Assembly (NCBI GenBank): GCA_973895155.1
Contig: OZ316896.1
Span: 23,498,001-23,562,000 of the forward strand
Length of the DNA stretch: 64,000 nt
Reading direction: 5' to 3'
Origin: Marsupella aquatica
Lineage: Eukaryota > Marchantiophyta
Part shown: piece after piece, positions 12,701-22,078 of the stretch
Position numbering within the stretch: the stretch's first letter is position 1
Layout of the letters: each line of letters opens with the position of its first letter
The notes under the pieces: generated by a model
The model's database searches: none
The model's input: the letters and a program-made list of their open reading frames with translations, nothing else
What the model was told of the DNA's origin: nothing
Program-made: the position numbers and the translations under genes

Positions 12701-12851
12701 ATAGGGCCTCAATTTGTTCTGCCCTCGTAATCGGCTTGTATGCCGATCCCTTGGTATTTAATCCCTTGCCGATGATCGATGGCGTTGTGGACCCCGTCGG
12801 CTCTGCCACAACGCCTGTAGAAAATCCACTGTCCCTGCTACTGCTCCCCAC
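9760..12851 (-). pseudogene. Copy B pol (RT-RNase H-integrase) with RT deletion
   Basis: Reading leftward this holds an N-terminal linker, RT up to the YNQIRI region, a 175-bp deletion at 11880/11881, then the rest of RT, RNase H and a complete integrase. The deletion equals copy A 1598-1772. It removes the MPFGLCNAP block and the catalytic FIDD box and shifts the frame, so this copy has no active RT. Integrase keeps its zinc-binding His and Cys residues (through CDPC) and the D-D-E residues in IDYIGP, VSDRGTHF and LTERVNG. The frame opens without ATG (GTG at 12851, right after a stop) and overlaps gag by 94 bases in the -1 register. Its stop, TAG at 9760, lies inside LTR A. Confidence 0.9.
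9772..9785 (-). promoter_or_regulatory. 3' polypurine tract of copy B
   Basis: Immediately upstream of the LTR start (element sense) the minus strand reads TAAGTGGGGAGCTA. A purine-rich run at this position is the usual primer for plus-strand DNA synthesis. Its 12-base core TAAGTGGGGAGC recurs at the centre of the internal region (12843-12854). Confidence 0.75.
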
Positions 12852-15751
12852 TTAGCCGTTTCATCCAATTGGTCTACATCCTTAACTTCCTCCGGAATTG
12901 CAGCTAAAAAGGTGGATTCTATTGTAAAGCAGTCCTCGACCTCTTCGTCTTCTTCTTCCAAGTCACCTTCCATTGGTTCTTGCCATAATCCGCTGGGGGG
13001 TACCTCTGGTCCAAAGACACCTTCTTCGGTTAGGTTAGTGAAGCATTCTAACCAACGTACTTCATCGGCTGACTCCAGTCCACTATCGTACCCATCTACT
13101 TCCCTTATGCTTTTCCTACGGTCATCCTTAGTGTCCCAGGATACCGTGATAGAGGGGGTCCCGAAAGTGAACTGCTTTTTACCCCAATCTTCTATTACCT
13201 CGGCTAGGTACAGCCATGGCCTACCAATCAATAGCCGGAATGACGTAGGATTTACCGGCTTCATTACTACATAGTTAATGCTAAAGAAGATACCTCCTAT
13301 CTCTGTCTTGATGCCGGTTAACACTCCCGTCGGAATGACCTGATATCCATTGGCCATGTTCAACACTCTTCCAGTCATCTCCGGTGTTAGACCCCACCCT
13401 TTTGCTGTTGAATCAATCATAATACATACCCCTGATCCTCCATCGATGGGTACCCGTAGTAATAATTCTCCTTGAATCATTAATGGTAATGCTGGGGCTC
13501 CTTGATCTTCTTCTATCATTAGTACGTCGGATCTGGTTGCTACCTTGGGTAATCTCGGCTTGCCGAGAATAGCCTTCCTTAATTGCTTCCGGAAGTACGG
13601 GCTATTTTTCAATAGTTGACCTACTGTTGCCGAGACTCTAGATTCTAGTACATCTTTAGCCAGGTCATAGGGAACAATCGGCTTCTCTTCTGGTGGTGTT
13701 TCCGTCTTGGATTCGGCCAGTTTTGCCACGCTAGTCTCCACAGCTGTTGGGTCTTCCGAAGCAAACAATGCTTTTGCTCGTTTTACATCCTTGGCAATGG
13801 CTTCGGTATTCTCCAGGGTTTCTAATTCTCTTAGTTGTTCCTTAACACTAGCCGTAACAGAGGGGTAGAACAACTTAGGATGATCTCGATTGAAGTCGCT
13901 ATCTTGTGAAGGATTGGTTTCACTGGTGGGCTCATGGCTTACCTGTATTGCCGGAGCCCTCCCTTCTCCTTCTGTTGATGTTGACGAAGAGTTGATCCTT
14001 TCCTTCGTAACCTTCCCTTTATTTTTGGCCAGCCCATCCCACCTTTCCTTCCTTCTGGTAGATCGAGTAGAGACCCGGTAGCAATCATGATCTAAATCCT
14101 CCTCTGAGAAGGTTGATAGGGCTTCGGCCTCATCATCAGATGGTACGAACTCTGCCTCGGCATCCTCTTGCCATCCTAGTTCGATGTGGTTGATTTGAAC
14201 TCCTCCGGGGGTAGTACCTGGCGGTAAGATCTTGATCGGCAAAAGCTTATGATTTGCGGCCAGGCCTGCCAACCAAGTAGGACATTGCCCTAGCATATGA
14301 CCTTCCTGTCGGCATCCCATACATAGCTGAGCTGGTTGTCCATCACCCTGTTTGCGTGCATTCGGGCATTCTCTAGCAAAATGGCCAGGTTGACCACAAT
14401 TATAGCACGCCGCAAATCTTTGCACATTCGGCCTAGGAGGTACTGACGGGTTCTGAATAATCCGAGGATACATCTCTCCTGGATTGTTCCTTAACCCTGA
14501 CCACAGAGATGCAGGTCTATTGGATAGGTCTCGTGCTCCAGTCTCACTGATGCCAAAAACACTATCAGCGGCATCTCCCAAAAAGTACTCTACTTCTCCC
14601 TGACATGGTCTGATCTCGGCCACATGCCGAACCTGATTAGTATTAAGCTTAGGACACGCATCTTTATGGTGTCCGGTTTTATAACATAAGGCACACCATA
14701 CAGAGCTATCCTCCTGTACTACCTTCTTCTTTGGTTTTACCTCTGCAATGATAGCTTTAAGTTGCTCGGTAAGGGCTACGATGTTATCTGGTGGCTTAGC
14801 CTCCATCTTGACTTTCGTCTTCCCTCTCCTTCTGCCCTTCCTTTTCCTAGTTTTTTCTTCTTCAGAACTAGAAGATGACTCACTCTTGCTACTCCCACTA
14901 TTCGAGCTTGACTTATCACTTCTAGACTTCTTGGAATGTTTTTTCTTCTTATCTTTTTTCTTATGGGGTGATCCCTCCTCTGATGAGGAACTCTCAGACT
15001 TAAGCTGTTTCTTCCGGCTTGTGATATCTGCATTAATGTATAATTGAATATCCTTAATTGCTTCGGCTAAAGTCTCCGGGTTCTCCTTCCTAATTGCAAA
15101 ACTCATCTTCTGTGGCAAAGCATTCACCAACCATTGAAGTTGCATACCTTCAGATGCATTGGTCTTTGTACGTCTTACCAGTTTCTGAAAGCGTTGCAAG
15201 AACTTCCTGAAGGATTTGTTCTCCTTGAACCGAAGTTGTCCCAACTTCAGCACTGCTAGTTCTGAAGTTCCAATGGGTCGAAACTCCTTAACAAAGAGTG
15301 TTTTGAAGATATCCCAGATGGCTTGATCTTCCACATCTAATGCTCTGTACCAAGGCCTAGCCTCACCCTTGAACAGGCCGGGAAGAATCTGCATCTTGAT
15401 GGCCGATTCTCCATTTGCTGCAGCGGTTCCCTCGAAATCATCCAACCATTCGTCCGGATCCTCATCTCCTCTCCCATGAAATGCCTTGTAATGTATGCGC
15501 GACCGCTGGCTCAATCTGGTCCCTGGCCTCTCGTCTGGCCGTGCCTCTGGTTCCCCCATGTCGGTTGGAGACTCACTTCTCCTTACCGACTCTTCTTCTG
15601 GTATGTCTTCTTCGACGCCACTTCCAGTTTCGGAGCTACCAGCTCTTTCTGCCCCTCTCAGTCGCTGTGTATCATGCCACCCGGCGAGCTGCTGCAGTCG
15701 AGCTCTCTCCCGTTGAATCACTCTTTCTTCCCTCGGCGTAAGGTCAGTCAT
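12758..15751 (-). CDS. Copy B gag-aspartic protease polyprotein (intact)
   Basis: The single open frame of 997 codons starts at ATG 15751, about 70 bases after the LTR. Residues about 85-195 match the plant retrotransposon gag (capsid) domain, with DEWLDDFEG and LFKGEARPWY. Residues about 250-315 are a Ser- and Lys-rich basic stretch. Three zinc knuckles follow: CALCYKTGHHKDAC (about 354-367), CYNCGQPGHFAREC (450-463) and CMGCRQEGHMLGQC (478-491). A retropepsin-like domain has IDGGSGV near 770-776 and LLIGRPWL near 843. The protein should form the virus-like particle, bind RNA and cleave the polyprotein in the cytoplasm. Its 3' end overlaps pol in the -1 frame. It is the only complete gag of the three copies. 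Confidence 0.9.
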   Translation of the reverse strand: MTDLTPREERVIQRERARLQQLAGWHDTQRLRGAERAGSSETGSGVEEDIPEEESVRRSESPTDMGEPEARPDERPGTRLSQRSRIHYKAFHGRGDEDPDEWLDDFEGTAAANGESAIKMQILPGLFKGEARPWYRALDVEDQAIWDIFKTLFVKEFRPIGTSELAVLKLGQLRFKENKSFRKFLQRFQKLVRRTKTNASEGMQLQWLVNALPQKMSFAIRKENPETLAEAIKDIQLYINADITSRKKQLKSESSSSEEGSPHKKKDKKKKHSKKSRSDKSSSNSGSSKSESSSSSEEEKTRKRKGRRRGKTKVKMEAKPPDNIVALTEQLKAIIAEVKPKKKVVQEDSSVWCALCYKTGHHKDACPKLNTNQVRHVAEIRPCQGEVEYFLGDAADSVFGISETGARDLSNRPASLWSGLRNNPGEMYPRIIQNPSVPPRPNVQRFAACYNCGQPGHFARECPNARKQGDGQPAQLCMGCRQEGHMLGQCPTWLAGLAANHKLLPIKILPPGTTPGGVQINHIELGWQEDAEAEFVPSDDEAEALSTFSEEDLDHDCYRVSTRSTRRKERWDGLAKNKGKVTKERINSSSTSTEGEGRAPAIQVSHEPTSETNPSQDSDFNRDHPKLFYPSVTASVKEQLRELETLENTEAIAKDVKRAKALFASEDPTAVETSVAKLAESKTETPPEEKPIVPYDLAKDVLESRVSATVGQLLKNSPYFRKQLRKAILGKPRLPKVATRSDVLMIEEDQGAPALPLMIQGELLLRVPIDGGSGVCIMIDSTAKGWGLTPEMTGRVLNMANGYQVIPTGVLTGIKTEIGGIFFSINYVVMKPVNPTSFRLLIGRPWLYLAEVIEDWGKKQFTFGTPSITVSWDTKDDRRKSIREVDGYDSGLESADEVRWLECFTNLTEEGVFGPEVPPSGLWQEPMEGDLEEEDEEVEDCFTIESTFLAAIPEEVKDVDQLDETAKWGAVAGTVDFLQALWQSRRGPQRHRSSARD
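12843..12854 (-). promoter_or_regulatory. Candidate central polypurine tract, copy B
   Basis: The minus strand reads TAAGTGGGGAGC, identical over 12 bases to the 3' polypurine tract at 9774-9785. Internal region B spans 9772-15820 with midpoint 12796, so the motif lies about 50 bases from the centre. It also sits at the gag/pol overlap. The same motif is at 2734-2745 and 22070-22081. Central tracts are known from lentiviruses and Ty1. A function here is inferred. Confidence 0.45.
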
Positions 15752-15798
15752 TACCTACGCTTCCGTTCTAACTTCATATCTCACGGCTTAAGAAATGC

Positions 15799-15816
15799 CC
15801 CCTCCATCTAGCGCCA
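15799..15816 (-). promoter_or_regulatory. Copy B primer binding site
   Basis: TGGCGCTAGATGGAGGGG lies four bases after the LTR end on the minus strand. It is identical to the sites of copies A and C. Confidence 0.8.
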
Positions 15817-15820
15817 AAAA

Positions 15821-18800
15821 TGTGGTGCGTCCCATGGCTCCCTAAACCCAAGAAACCCCCCAGCTCAAGCCGATTCCCGCGGGTTTCACGCTTGGCGAGG
15901 CCGTTTCCGCGGCTTAGCGGCATGGGACGCTGCTAACCTTCTACTACTACTATTAACATTTTACACACATATACTGGACAGATCCTTCATCGGGTCATGA
16001 GATACGTAGCCGGCCTAATATAGGCCTTCCCCTGTCTTCCCCTGTCTTCCCCTCCGTCTTGTTAGGTATGTTTGGATTCCGCCGCCGGAATGATCCCCAA
16101 TAGGCTTGGTTAAGCCGCTAAGACCTCTCTCAGCTCGACACATCCAACTCTCACTCCCCTGCTTACTTTCCTTCCTTCTGTTGATGTGGGCACTCTTCAC
16201 ACAAGTTAATGCGACACACAAATAGCAAAATGACTCACTCTGACTGAGTCATACCATGCACTTGCCATACAAACAGTACATCTCATACACAAGTTCTGCG
16301 AACTAAGCCGTGAGGCCAACTCTATTCAGCTCTTAGGCATGAGGAAACATGAATATACACAAGGGTCACTGTATGACTAACCGAGAGCTTCTCGTACTAC
16401 TTGATCCCAGCCCGGCTGGTGCAAACTAAAAACTTGCTAAAGAAGAGGCCCTGAGCTCCCCGCTGCCCAGGTACTTATCCTGGTAGTGGATCCGCCATTC
16501 TTTGCATCATAAGCCTAATCTACTTAACAGTAATCTACTTGCCCGAATCTACCTATGTACAGCAAGGCAGGAGCACAAGTGTTGCTCCTACCAGTGGGAC
16601 CGCAATCCCACTAAGCTAAGTGTCAGGGCCGCTCCTGGTTCTGATCCTAATCCTAAACGTGGAGATCCGTGCCCGCCCTGCCCACTCACGCCTCCTCCCT
16701 CCACGTCCGCCCTCCCTAAAAGGAACGGCGCCCTTGCACCGTCACGACACCGGTGGTGGATCCTCAATGGACGCCCCCAACACTTCCTCCTCAGCCACTG
16801 CCGTTGGCCCGCCTACTGACAGATTACCTGCCCTTGACCGAGTCAACTCTCCCTCGGCCTGACTGGGTCCACCTTCGGCTTCAGCCTCGACACCGGCCTC
16901 GGCAATACCCACGGCTTCGGCCTCAGCCACTCTCACGGCTTCGGCTTCAGCCACTCTCACGGCTTCGGCTTCCCCTTCCCCTAGGGTAGTTGGATCCCTA
17001 GCCGTGACCCTGTCTGGGGTCGGTGCTGGGTCTACCTCCTTGATCACCACGGCCTGTGAAGTCGTATTACTCCTTGACCCTGAAGGTTTCCGCTTCTTCT
17101 TCGTTGGTGGCTCGGCAGCTGGTCCCTTCCCCTTCCCACTTACCTCCGGCACTGGTGCAGGTGGCGCGGCTTGTCCTTCGGCAATTACCACCCCTGGTAA
17201 CTGGTTTGTCCCAACAGGAGATGGACCCGCTGCAGCTAAGCATTTAAATACTGCGGCTTGTTTCTTCAGCCGCTCTGTTTGGTTGTCGGCCCGCCGCTGT
17301 AGGTTCTCCATCTTCCTCGTGATTTCCTCCAACTCCTCTTGGGTTTCATCCAGGTCCTTACGTGCCCCCTCCAGCTCGTTTTTGGCCTCCTCCTGCTCCC
17401 TATGGGCTTCCTCCAATTCCTTCTTCAAGGTAGCCTTCTCCTCCTGGGTTGCTCTTAGCTCCTTGTCGAGCTCTGCAATGATGACAGACTCCATCTGGTT
17501 CATCTTGGCGTAAGTCTGTTCGAGCATCTCGTCCTTCTCCCTTAGGTCGGCCTTGAAGCTGGCCGTCAGGGACGCAAGCTCCTGCTGCAGCGCCATAATC
17601 CCTTGATAGGATTTCCCTAACTCGACCTCCTTCTGCTCAAGGGCTCCGCGGATTTTCTCGAGCTCCCCTTTCAACGCCCATTCCTTTCTTTGGGTCTCCG
17701 CCATGGCCCGGCTGTTGGCTGTTATGTGGGCCTCCTCTGTATTCTTCAGCTCTTGCTTCCACTTTTCCCTTTCTTTGATCGTGTCGGCCAACTCTTCCTG
17801 TGTCTGAGTCAGTTTATCCTTGATATTCTGATTATCAGCCTGCGCGGCGTCCAACTGCCCCTGCATGATGTTCAGCTCATGTCGTTTAATCCGCAGTTCA
17901 TCTTGGGCTTTCTTGGCCGCCCTTAGATCTTCAATCTCGGCTCCCATCCTCCTAAGCCGCCGAATGACCTCGTCCTTCTTGCTTCTCTCTAAAGCCACCG
18001 CTTCTTCTAATTGGTGCTTCTCCAACTGTTCCCTATGGAAAAAGGGTCCTACCTCCAACTCCTCTCCAAAGATGCCGAGCGCAAGTTCCCCACACATCTC
18101 ACCATACTCCATGGCTCTATTCTTAGCGTAGGTGGAGTAAGTAGAAGTGATCGGCATCGCCCATCGTGGCCTCTGCTCCCAAGCCGTCCTGCGGATCTCT
18201 TCAATCGTGGCTAGAGGCTTGCTTCCTTTTTCGGCTAGCCGCCTGATGTCCTCCGGCCAATCTCCTCCTGGTAAATCCTTTTCCTTAGCCAGGGCGGCCT
18301 CTTCCTCCTGCTTGATTCGCTCCTAAAATTCCTGCACCGTCTGTTTTATGCCATCGAAGCTCGGGGGAGCAACATCTGGTGGGGGAGACTCAGGGCTACT
18401 CTGTTGGTTGGGGTCCCCTCGCACTACCCTTGGAAGTGTGGGGACAAACCGGCCACACGTCCTTACTCCTGGAACGTGATGGTCCGATCCATAGCCGGAA
18501 TTATCATGGCTGCAGTCCTCCACTGCCTCCTCTACCTCTTGGATTTCCGGCTTCTCCCTCTCCTCTTCCTCGGTAGGAGCTTCAGGCAATTCTGCCTCAG
18601 ATTCGGAGCTTGAGGTTCCCACGTACATTCGAACACCTGGCTTGGATTCCGGCCTGATTCTCTCCTTGTCTCCAGCAAAGGGGTTTTCTCTTGTGAGCCG
18701 GTGTAGGCCTACCTCTGTAGTAGTGTCCTGCATTGTTGCCGTTGCCGTTGTTGTTGCCGATGCCGATTTCTTTTCTTTCTCCAGTAGTTTCAGCAGACTC

Positions 18801-20227
18801 TGCATGCCTGGTTGCTGCATCGGCAAGTCTTCCTTCCTGGGCCTAAACACCTGCTCGATCATAGGACTAACAGGTGGTTGAGGCTTCTCAGCCAACGGCC
18901 TCGGCGTTGGAGCTTCCTCGGGTGCCCTTACCTGCAGGGGAAGTACCGGGGCAAAAGTCTGACCTCTGGCATACCGGCACAACAGCGGCATGTGATAGCC
19001 AAGCCGCGACACGCTCCCCATGCCGATTACCTGCTGCTCCTCCTTTAAGATCTTCTTCAATTGGTTGAGGAGGTACCCGTTGTAGTCCCGGCTTGGGTCT
19101 GGCCTTTCTGCCAGATAGACCTGTGCCTTGCCGATCTCTGCCCTCGGCAAGTTACAATGCATGGTCACCCGCAAGAAGTCGATCATCTCTCCTATGTGCG
19201 GGTTGGTGCAGGTGTTCTGGAAGAAGCCATTCTTCGTTGATGGCCCGGGGAACGACCGGAACTCCTTGTAAGGCAAGGTCTTCCTGGTATCAACTTTGGT
19301 CTTATTGCTCATCGGCAAGCCAAACACTTCGGCAATCACCTTGGGAGTAAGATAGAAATCCTTCCCATATATCCTCGTGCAATTGGTCTCGGGTTCCCAT
19401 GACCCCACGAATTCTAATAGGTCCGACTCCGGTACCTCCGGCTTCAGCCATGGTAATCTTACAAAGGCCTCCAAGCCGGATCCGGCCATGAAGCCTTGGT
19501 ACTTCTTGGTCTGCATGGCCGTAAAGCATGCATCCTCCTCCCGTGCAAAATGTAGTTGCACCTCCACCGGTAGGGTTGCCGCCCAGCCCTTCCAGGTGTC
19601 ATCCCTGGTTGGAATGGCCTTGATGGGATCGACCTCCTCCTCTTCGGCTTCTCCCTGCCTCCTGCTCTGCTGCTCGGCTGGCTTCTTTGGTGCCGCCGAC
19701 CTCGTTCTTTTTGCCGGGGTGGCTTCATCGTTGACGGCTCCCTTCCTCTTCATCTCTGCTGCCGTGGAGGTTTCTCCTAGCACCGTTGCCTGGGTCCACC
19801 TTTCTGTGCTACCCTTTAATTCCCAGTGTATGTCGTTGCAGTTCTTGATGGCCTCTCGGATGCCGACGACGCTGTCTTTGCAAAACAGAAGATCGTCGAG
19901 TTGATTGGAAGTAGGCGTCCACAGGAACTCATCCTTGATGAGTTCGCCTCCTAAGAAAGCCGTCTTCTGCAGCTCCCACAATCGAGCGAGCTCCTGCCGT
20001 TCTCGAGCTGCCCTTTCTGACTCCTCGTCCTCGTAAGTCTTGATGTACTCAGTTGCCCGTTCGAACAGGCATCCCCAGAAATGTGCCGCTTGATTGACGT
20101 TGCTCATACCCTCCTTAGGTTGATCGTCGGTATCTACTCTCTCCCCGAGTGCTTGCCTAAGCAGCTGACAGTAGTTGGCCTCCCGTAGTCGTCTGCCTAG
20201 TTCGTGCTCGCAAATGAGCCACTATTT
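15821..20227 (-). repeat. LTR B, cut at its 5' end by an inversion or assembly break
   Basis: This LTR matches LTR A at a constant offset of 10,709 bases from its 3' end (CACCACA at 15821) as far as 20227. There the sequence jumps to the opposite strand. The expected LTR start near 20480 and the following pol of copy C are missing. It holds the bZIP-type palindrome at 16230-16252 and the large ORF at 16742-20107. Confidence 0.9.
16742..20107 (-). pseudogene. LTR-encoded protein, copy B (one nonsense codon)
   Basis: This copy of the LTR ORF starts at ATG 20107 and is collinear with the intact copy C. A single TAG at 18323-18325 ends the first part after 594 codons. The other copies read CAG, so this is again CAG to TAG in a CHG context but at a different codon from copy A. 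The frame then stays open through the coiled coil (an internal ATG lies at 18157) to the stop at 16742. The Ala/Glu tail has the same repeat number as copy A. No other disruption is visible. Confidence 0.85.
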
Positions 20228-20499
20228 AGGGTTAGGGCGCGTTAAGCGTCGGCGGCTAGGAAGGATCAACGGGAAGAAGGACCGGCAGAGGAGAGGGGTA
20301 AGGAGCGCTTGCAGGAGATGGTGGCTCATTTGCGAGCACGAACTAGGCAGACGACTACGGGAGGCCAACTACTGTCAGCTGCTTAGGCAAGCACTCGGGG
20401 AGAGAGTAGATACCGACGATCAACCTAAGGAGGGTATGAGCAACCTCAATCAAGCGGCACATTTCTGGGGATGCCTGTTCGAACGGGCAACTGAGTACA
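20228..20499 (+). other. Inverted LTR fragment next to the gap
   Basis: These 272 bases are the reverse complement of LTR sequence equivalent to copy A 9334-9606. They follow directly on forward LTR B sequence, making a hairpin-like inverted repeat with arms of roughly 185 bases. The fragment carries variants seen in LTR C (TGGTGG rather than TAGTGG) and ends at the run of N. Within it the frame leading into the LTR ORF is open through the usual ATG. It may be a true fold-back rearrangement or a mis-joined contig end. Confidence 0.8.
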
Positions 20500-20599
20500 N
20501 NNNNNNNNNNNNNNNNNNNNNNNNNNNNNNNNNNNNNNNNNNNNNNNNNNNNNNNNNNNNNNNNNNNNNNNNNNNNNNNNNNNNNNNNNNNNNNNNNNN
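20500..20599. other. Assembly gap (100 N)
   Basis: Exactly 100 N, the usual placeholder for a gap of unknown length. By comparison with copy B about 2 kb is missing here: the start of LTR B, all integrase and part of RNase H of copy C. Confidence 0.99.
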
Positions 20600-22078
20600 C
20601 CTCTACTAACATCTGCTTCAATTCTATCACCGCTGTGACTCGTTCGGGTGTGGGTTCGAAGTCTGCTCCTGCCTTGAGCATATTGGTTAATGGTAAAGCT
20701 AGCTTGGCAAAATCCTTGATGAACCGGCGATAGTAACCAATGCTCCCAAGAAGGATCTTACATCCTTTATGTTCTTAGGTTGCATGATATCTAGCCATAC
20801 TGCTAGCTTACCTTTGTCAATCTCAATGCCCTTCCTTGATACCTTGTGACCTAGTAGCACCCCCTCGGTTACTGCAAAAAAACATTTATCTGGGTGTAAC
20901 TTGAGACCCACCTCTCTACATCTCATGAAGGTTTTCCTGAGGTATTTAGCATGTTTCGATGCCTTCCCGAATACTGCAAAGTCATCAATGAAGATTTCCA
21001 TGAACTTTCTCAAGTAATCATGAAAAATGTTCACCATTAATCGTTGGAACATAGCTGGTGCGTTGCAGAGTCCAAACGGCATACGATTGAAGACATAGAT
21101 CCCCCATTCCGTGATGAAGGCCGTCTTGATTTGGTCTTCCTGCCGAATCCTGATTTGGTTATAACCAGAGTATCCATCCATGAATGAATATAGTTCATGA
21201 CTGGCTACCATGTCTAGTACCATATCAGTAAACGGTAAAGGAAAATGGTCTTTTAATGTTGCTTCATTCAGCTTCCTGTAATCCTGACAAACCCGGATCT
21301 TGGTTTTACCATCGGGTCCAGCTTTCTTGGGAACTATCACAATTGGAGACACCCAGTCTGAATGCAGGACTGGAGTGATGAATCCAGCTTCCACTAGTTT
21401 GTCGATTTCTGTTTTGACCAGCAGGGAATACTTCGGGTTCATCCTTCGAATTGGTTGTCGGAATGATTTGGCTCCTAACATGAGATCAATTCGATGTTCC
21501 CCTAGTGTTGGATCTACTCCCTTTAGATCTTGGTGACTCCATGCAAACACATCCTGAAATTCAATCAATAAGTCACTAATCTCTTTCTCGAGCTCAGGTG
21601 CTAGGTTTCTCCCTAAGTTCAGTTCTCTTCCCTCTCCTAAGTCGAGCTTCCGATATTGCCGTGCTTGGATCATATTAATCTGCTTCTTCAAATTTGGGTC
21701 CAGTTCGGCTTCCAGTCTCTCTAATCTCATACCTCCATAAACTGGGATTTCGGCTGGACTAGCCGAGTCGGTCCCTTCCTTGGTGTCCATAGATTGTCCC
21801 CTTACCGGTCTATTCGGTTTTGAATTAGTGGTCGGCTCCCCTTCCTGCCTTGGCTCTAGATCGTGTCTGTCCATCTCATCCACCTCTTGCTCCTGAGAGT
21901 TAGGCCGCTGTGCTCTCTCGGCTTCTAATAGGGCCTCAATTTGTTCTGCCCTCGTAATCGGCTTGTATGCCGATCCCTTGGTATTTAATTCCTTGCCGAT
22001 GATCGATGGCGTTGTGAACCCTGCCGGCTCTGCCACAACGCCTGCAGAAAATTCACTGTCCCTGCTACTGCTCCCCAC
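20600..22078 (-). pseudogene. Copy C pol, truncated at the gap
   Basis: This holds the linker, complete RT and the very start of RNase H of copy C. RT keeps VCQDYRKLNEA, MDGYSGYNQ, MPFGLCNAPAMF and the FIDD catalytic box. A one-base deletion near 20743 (CAATGCTCCC against CAATGCATCCC) shifts the frame after FLGA, giving an early stop at 20699. Everything downstream of RNase H is lost in the gap. The frame starts at GTG 22078, after a stop, overlapping gag in the -1 register. Confidence 0.9.
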
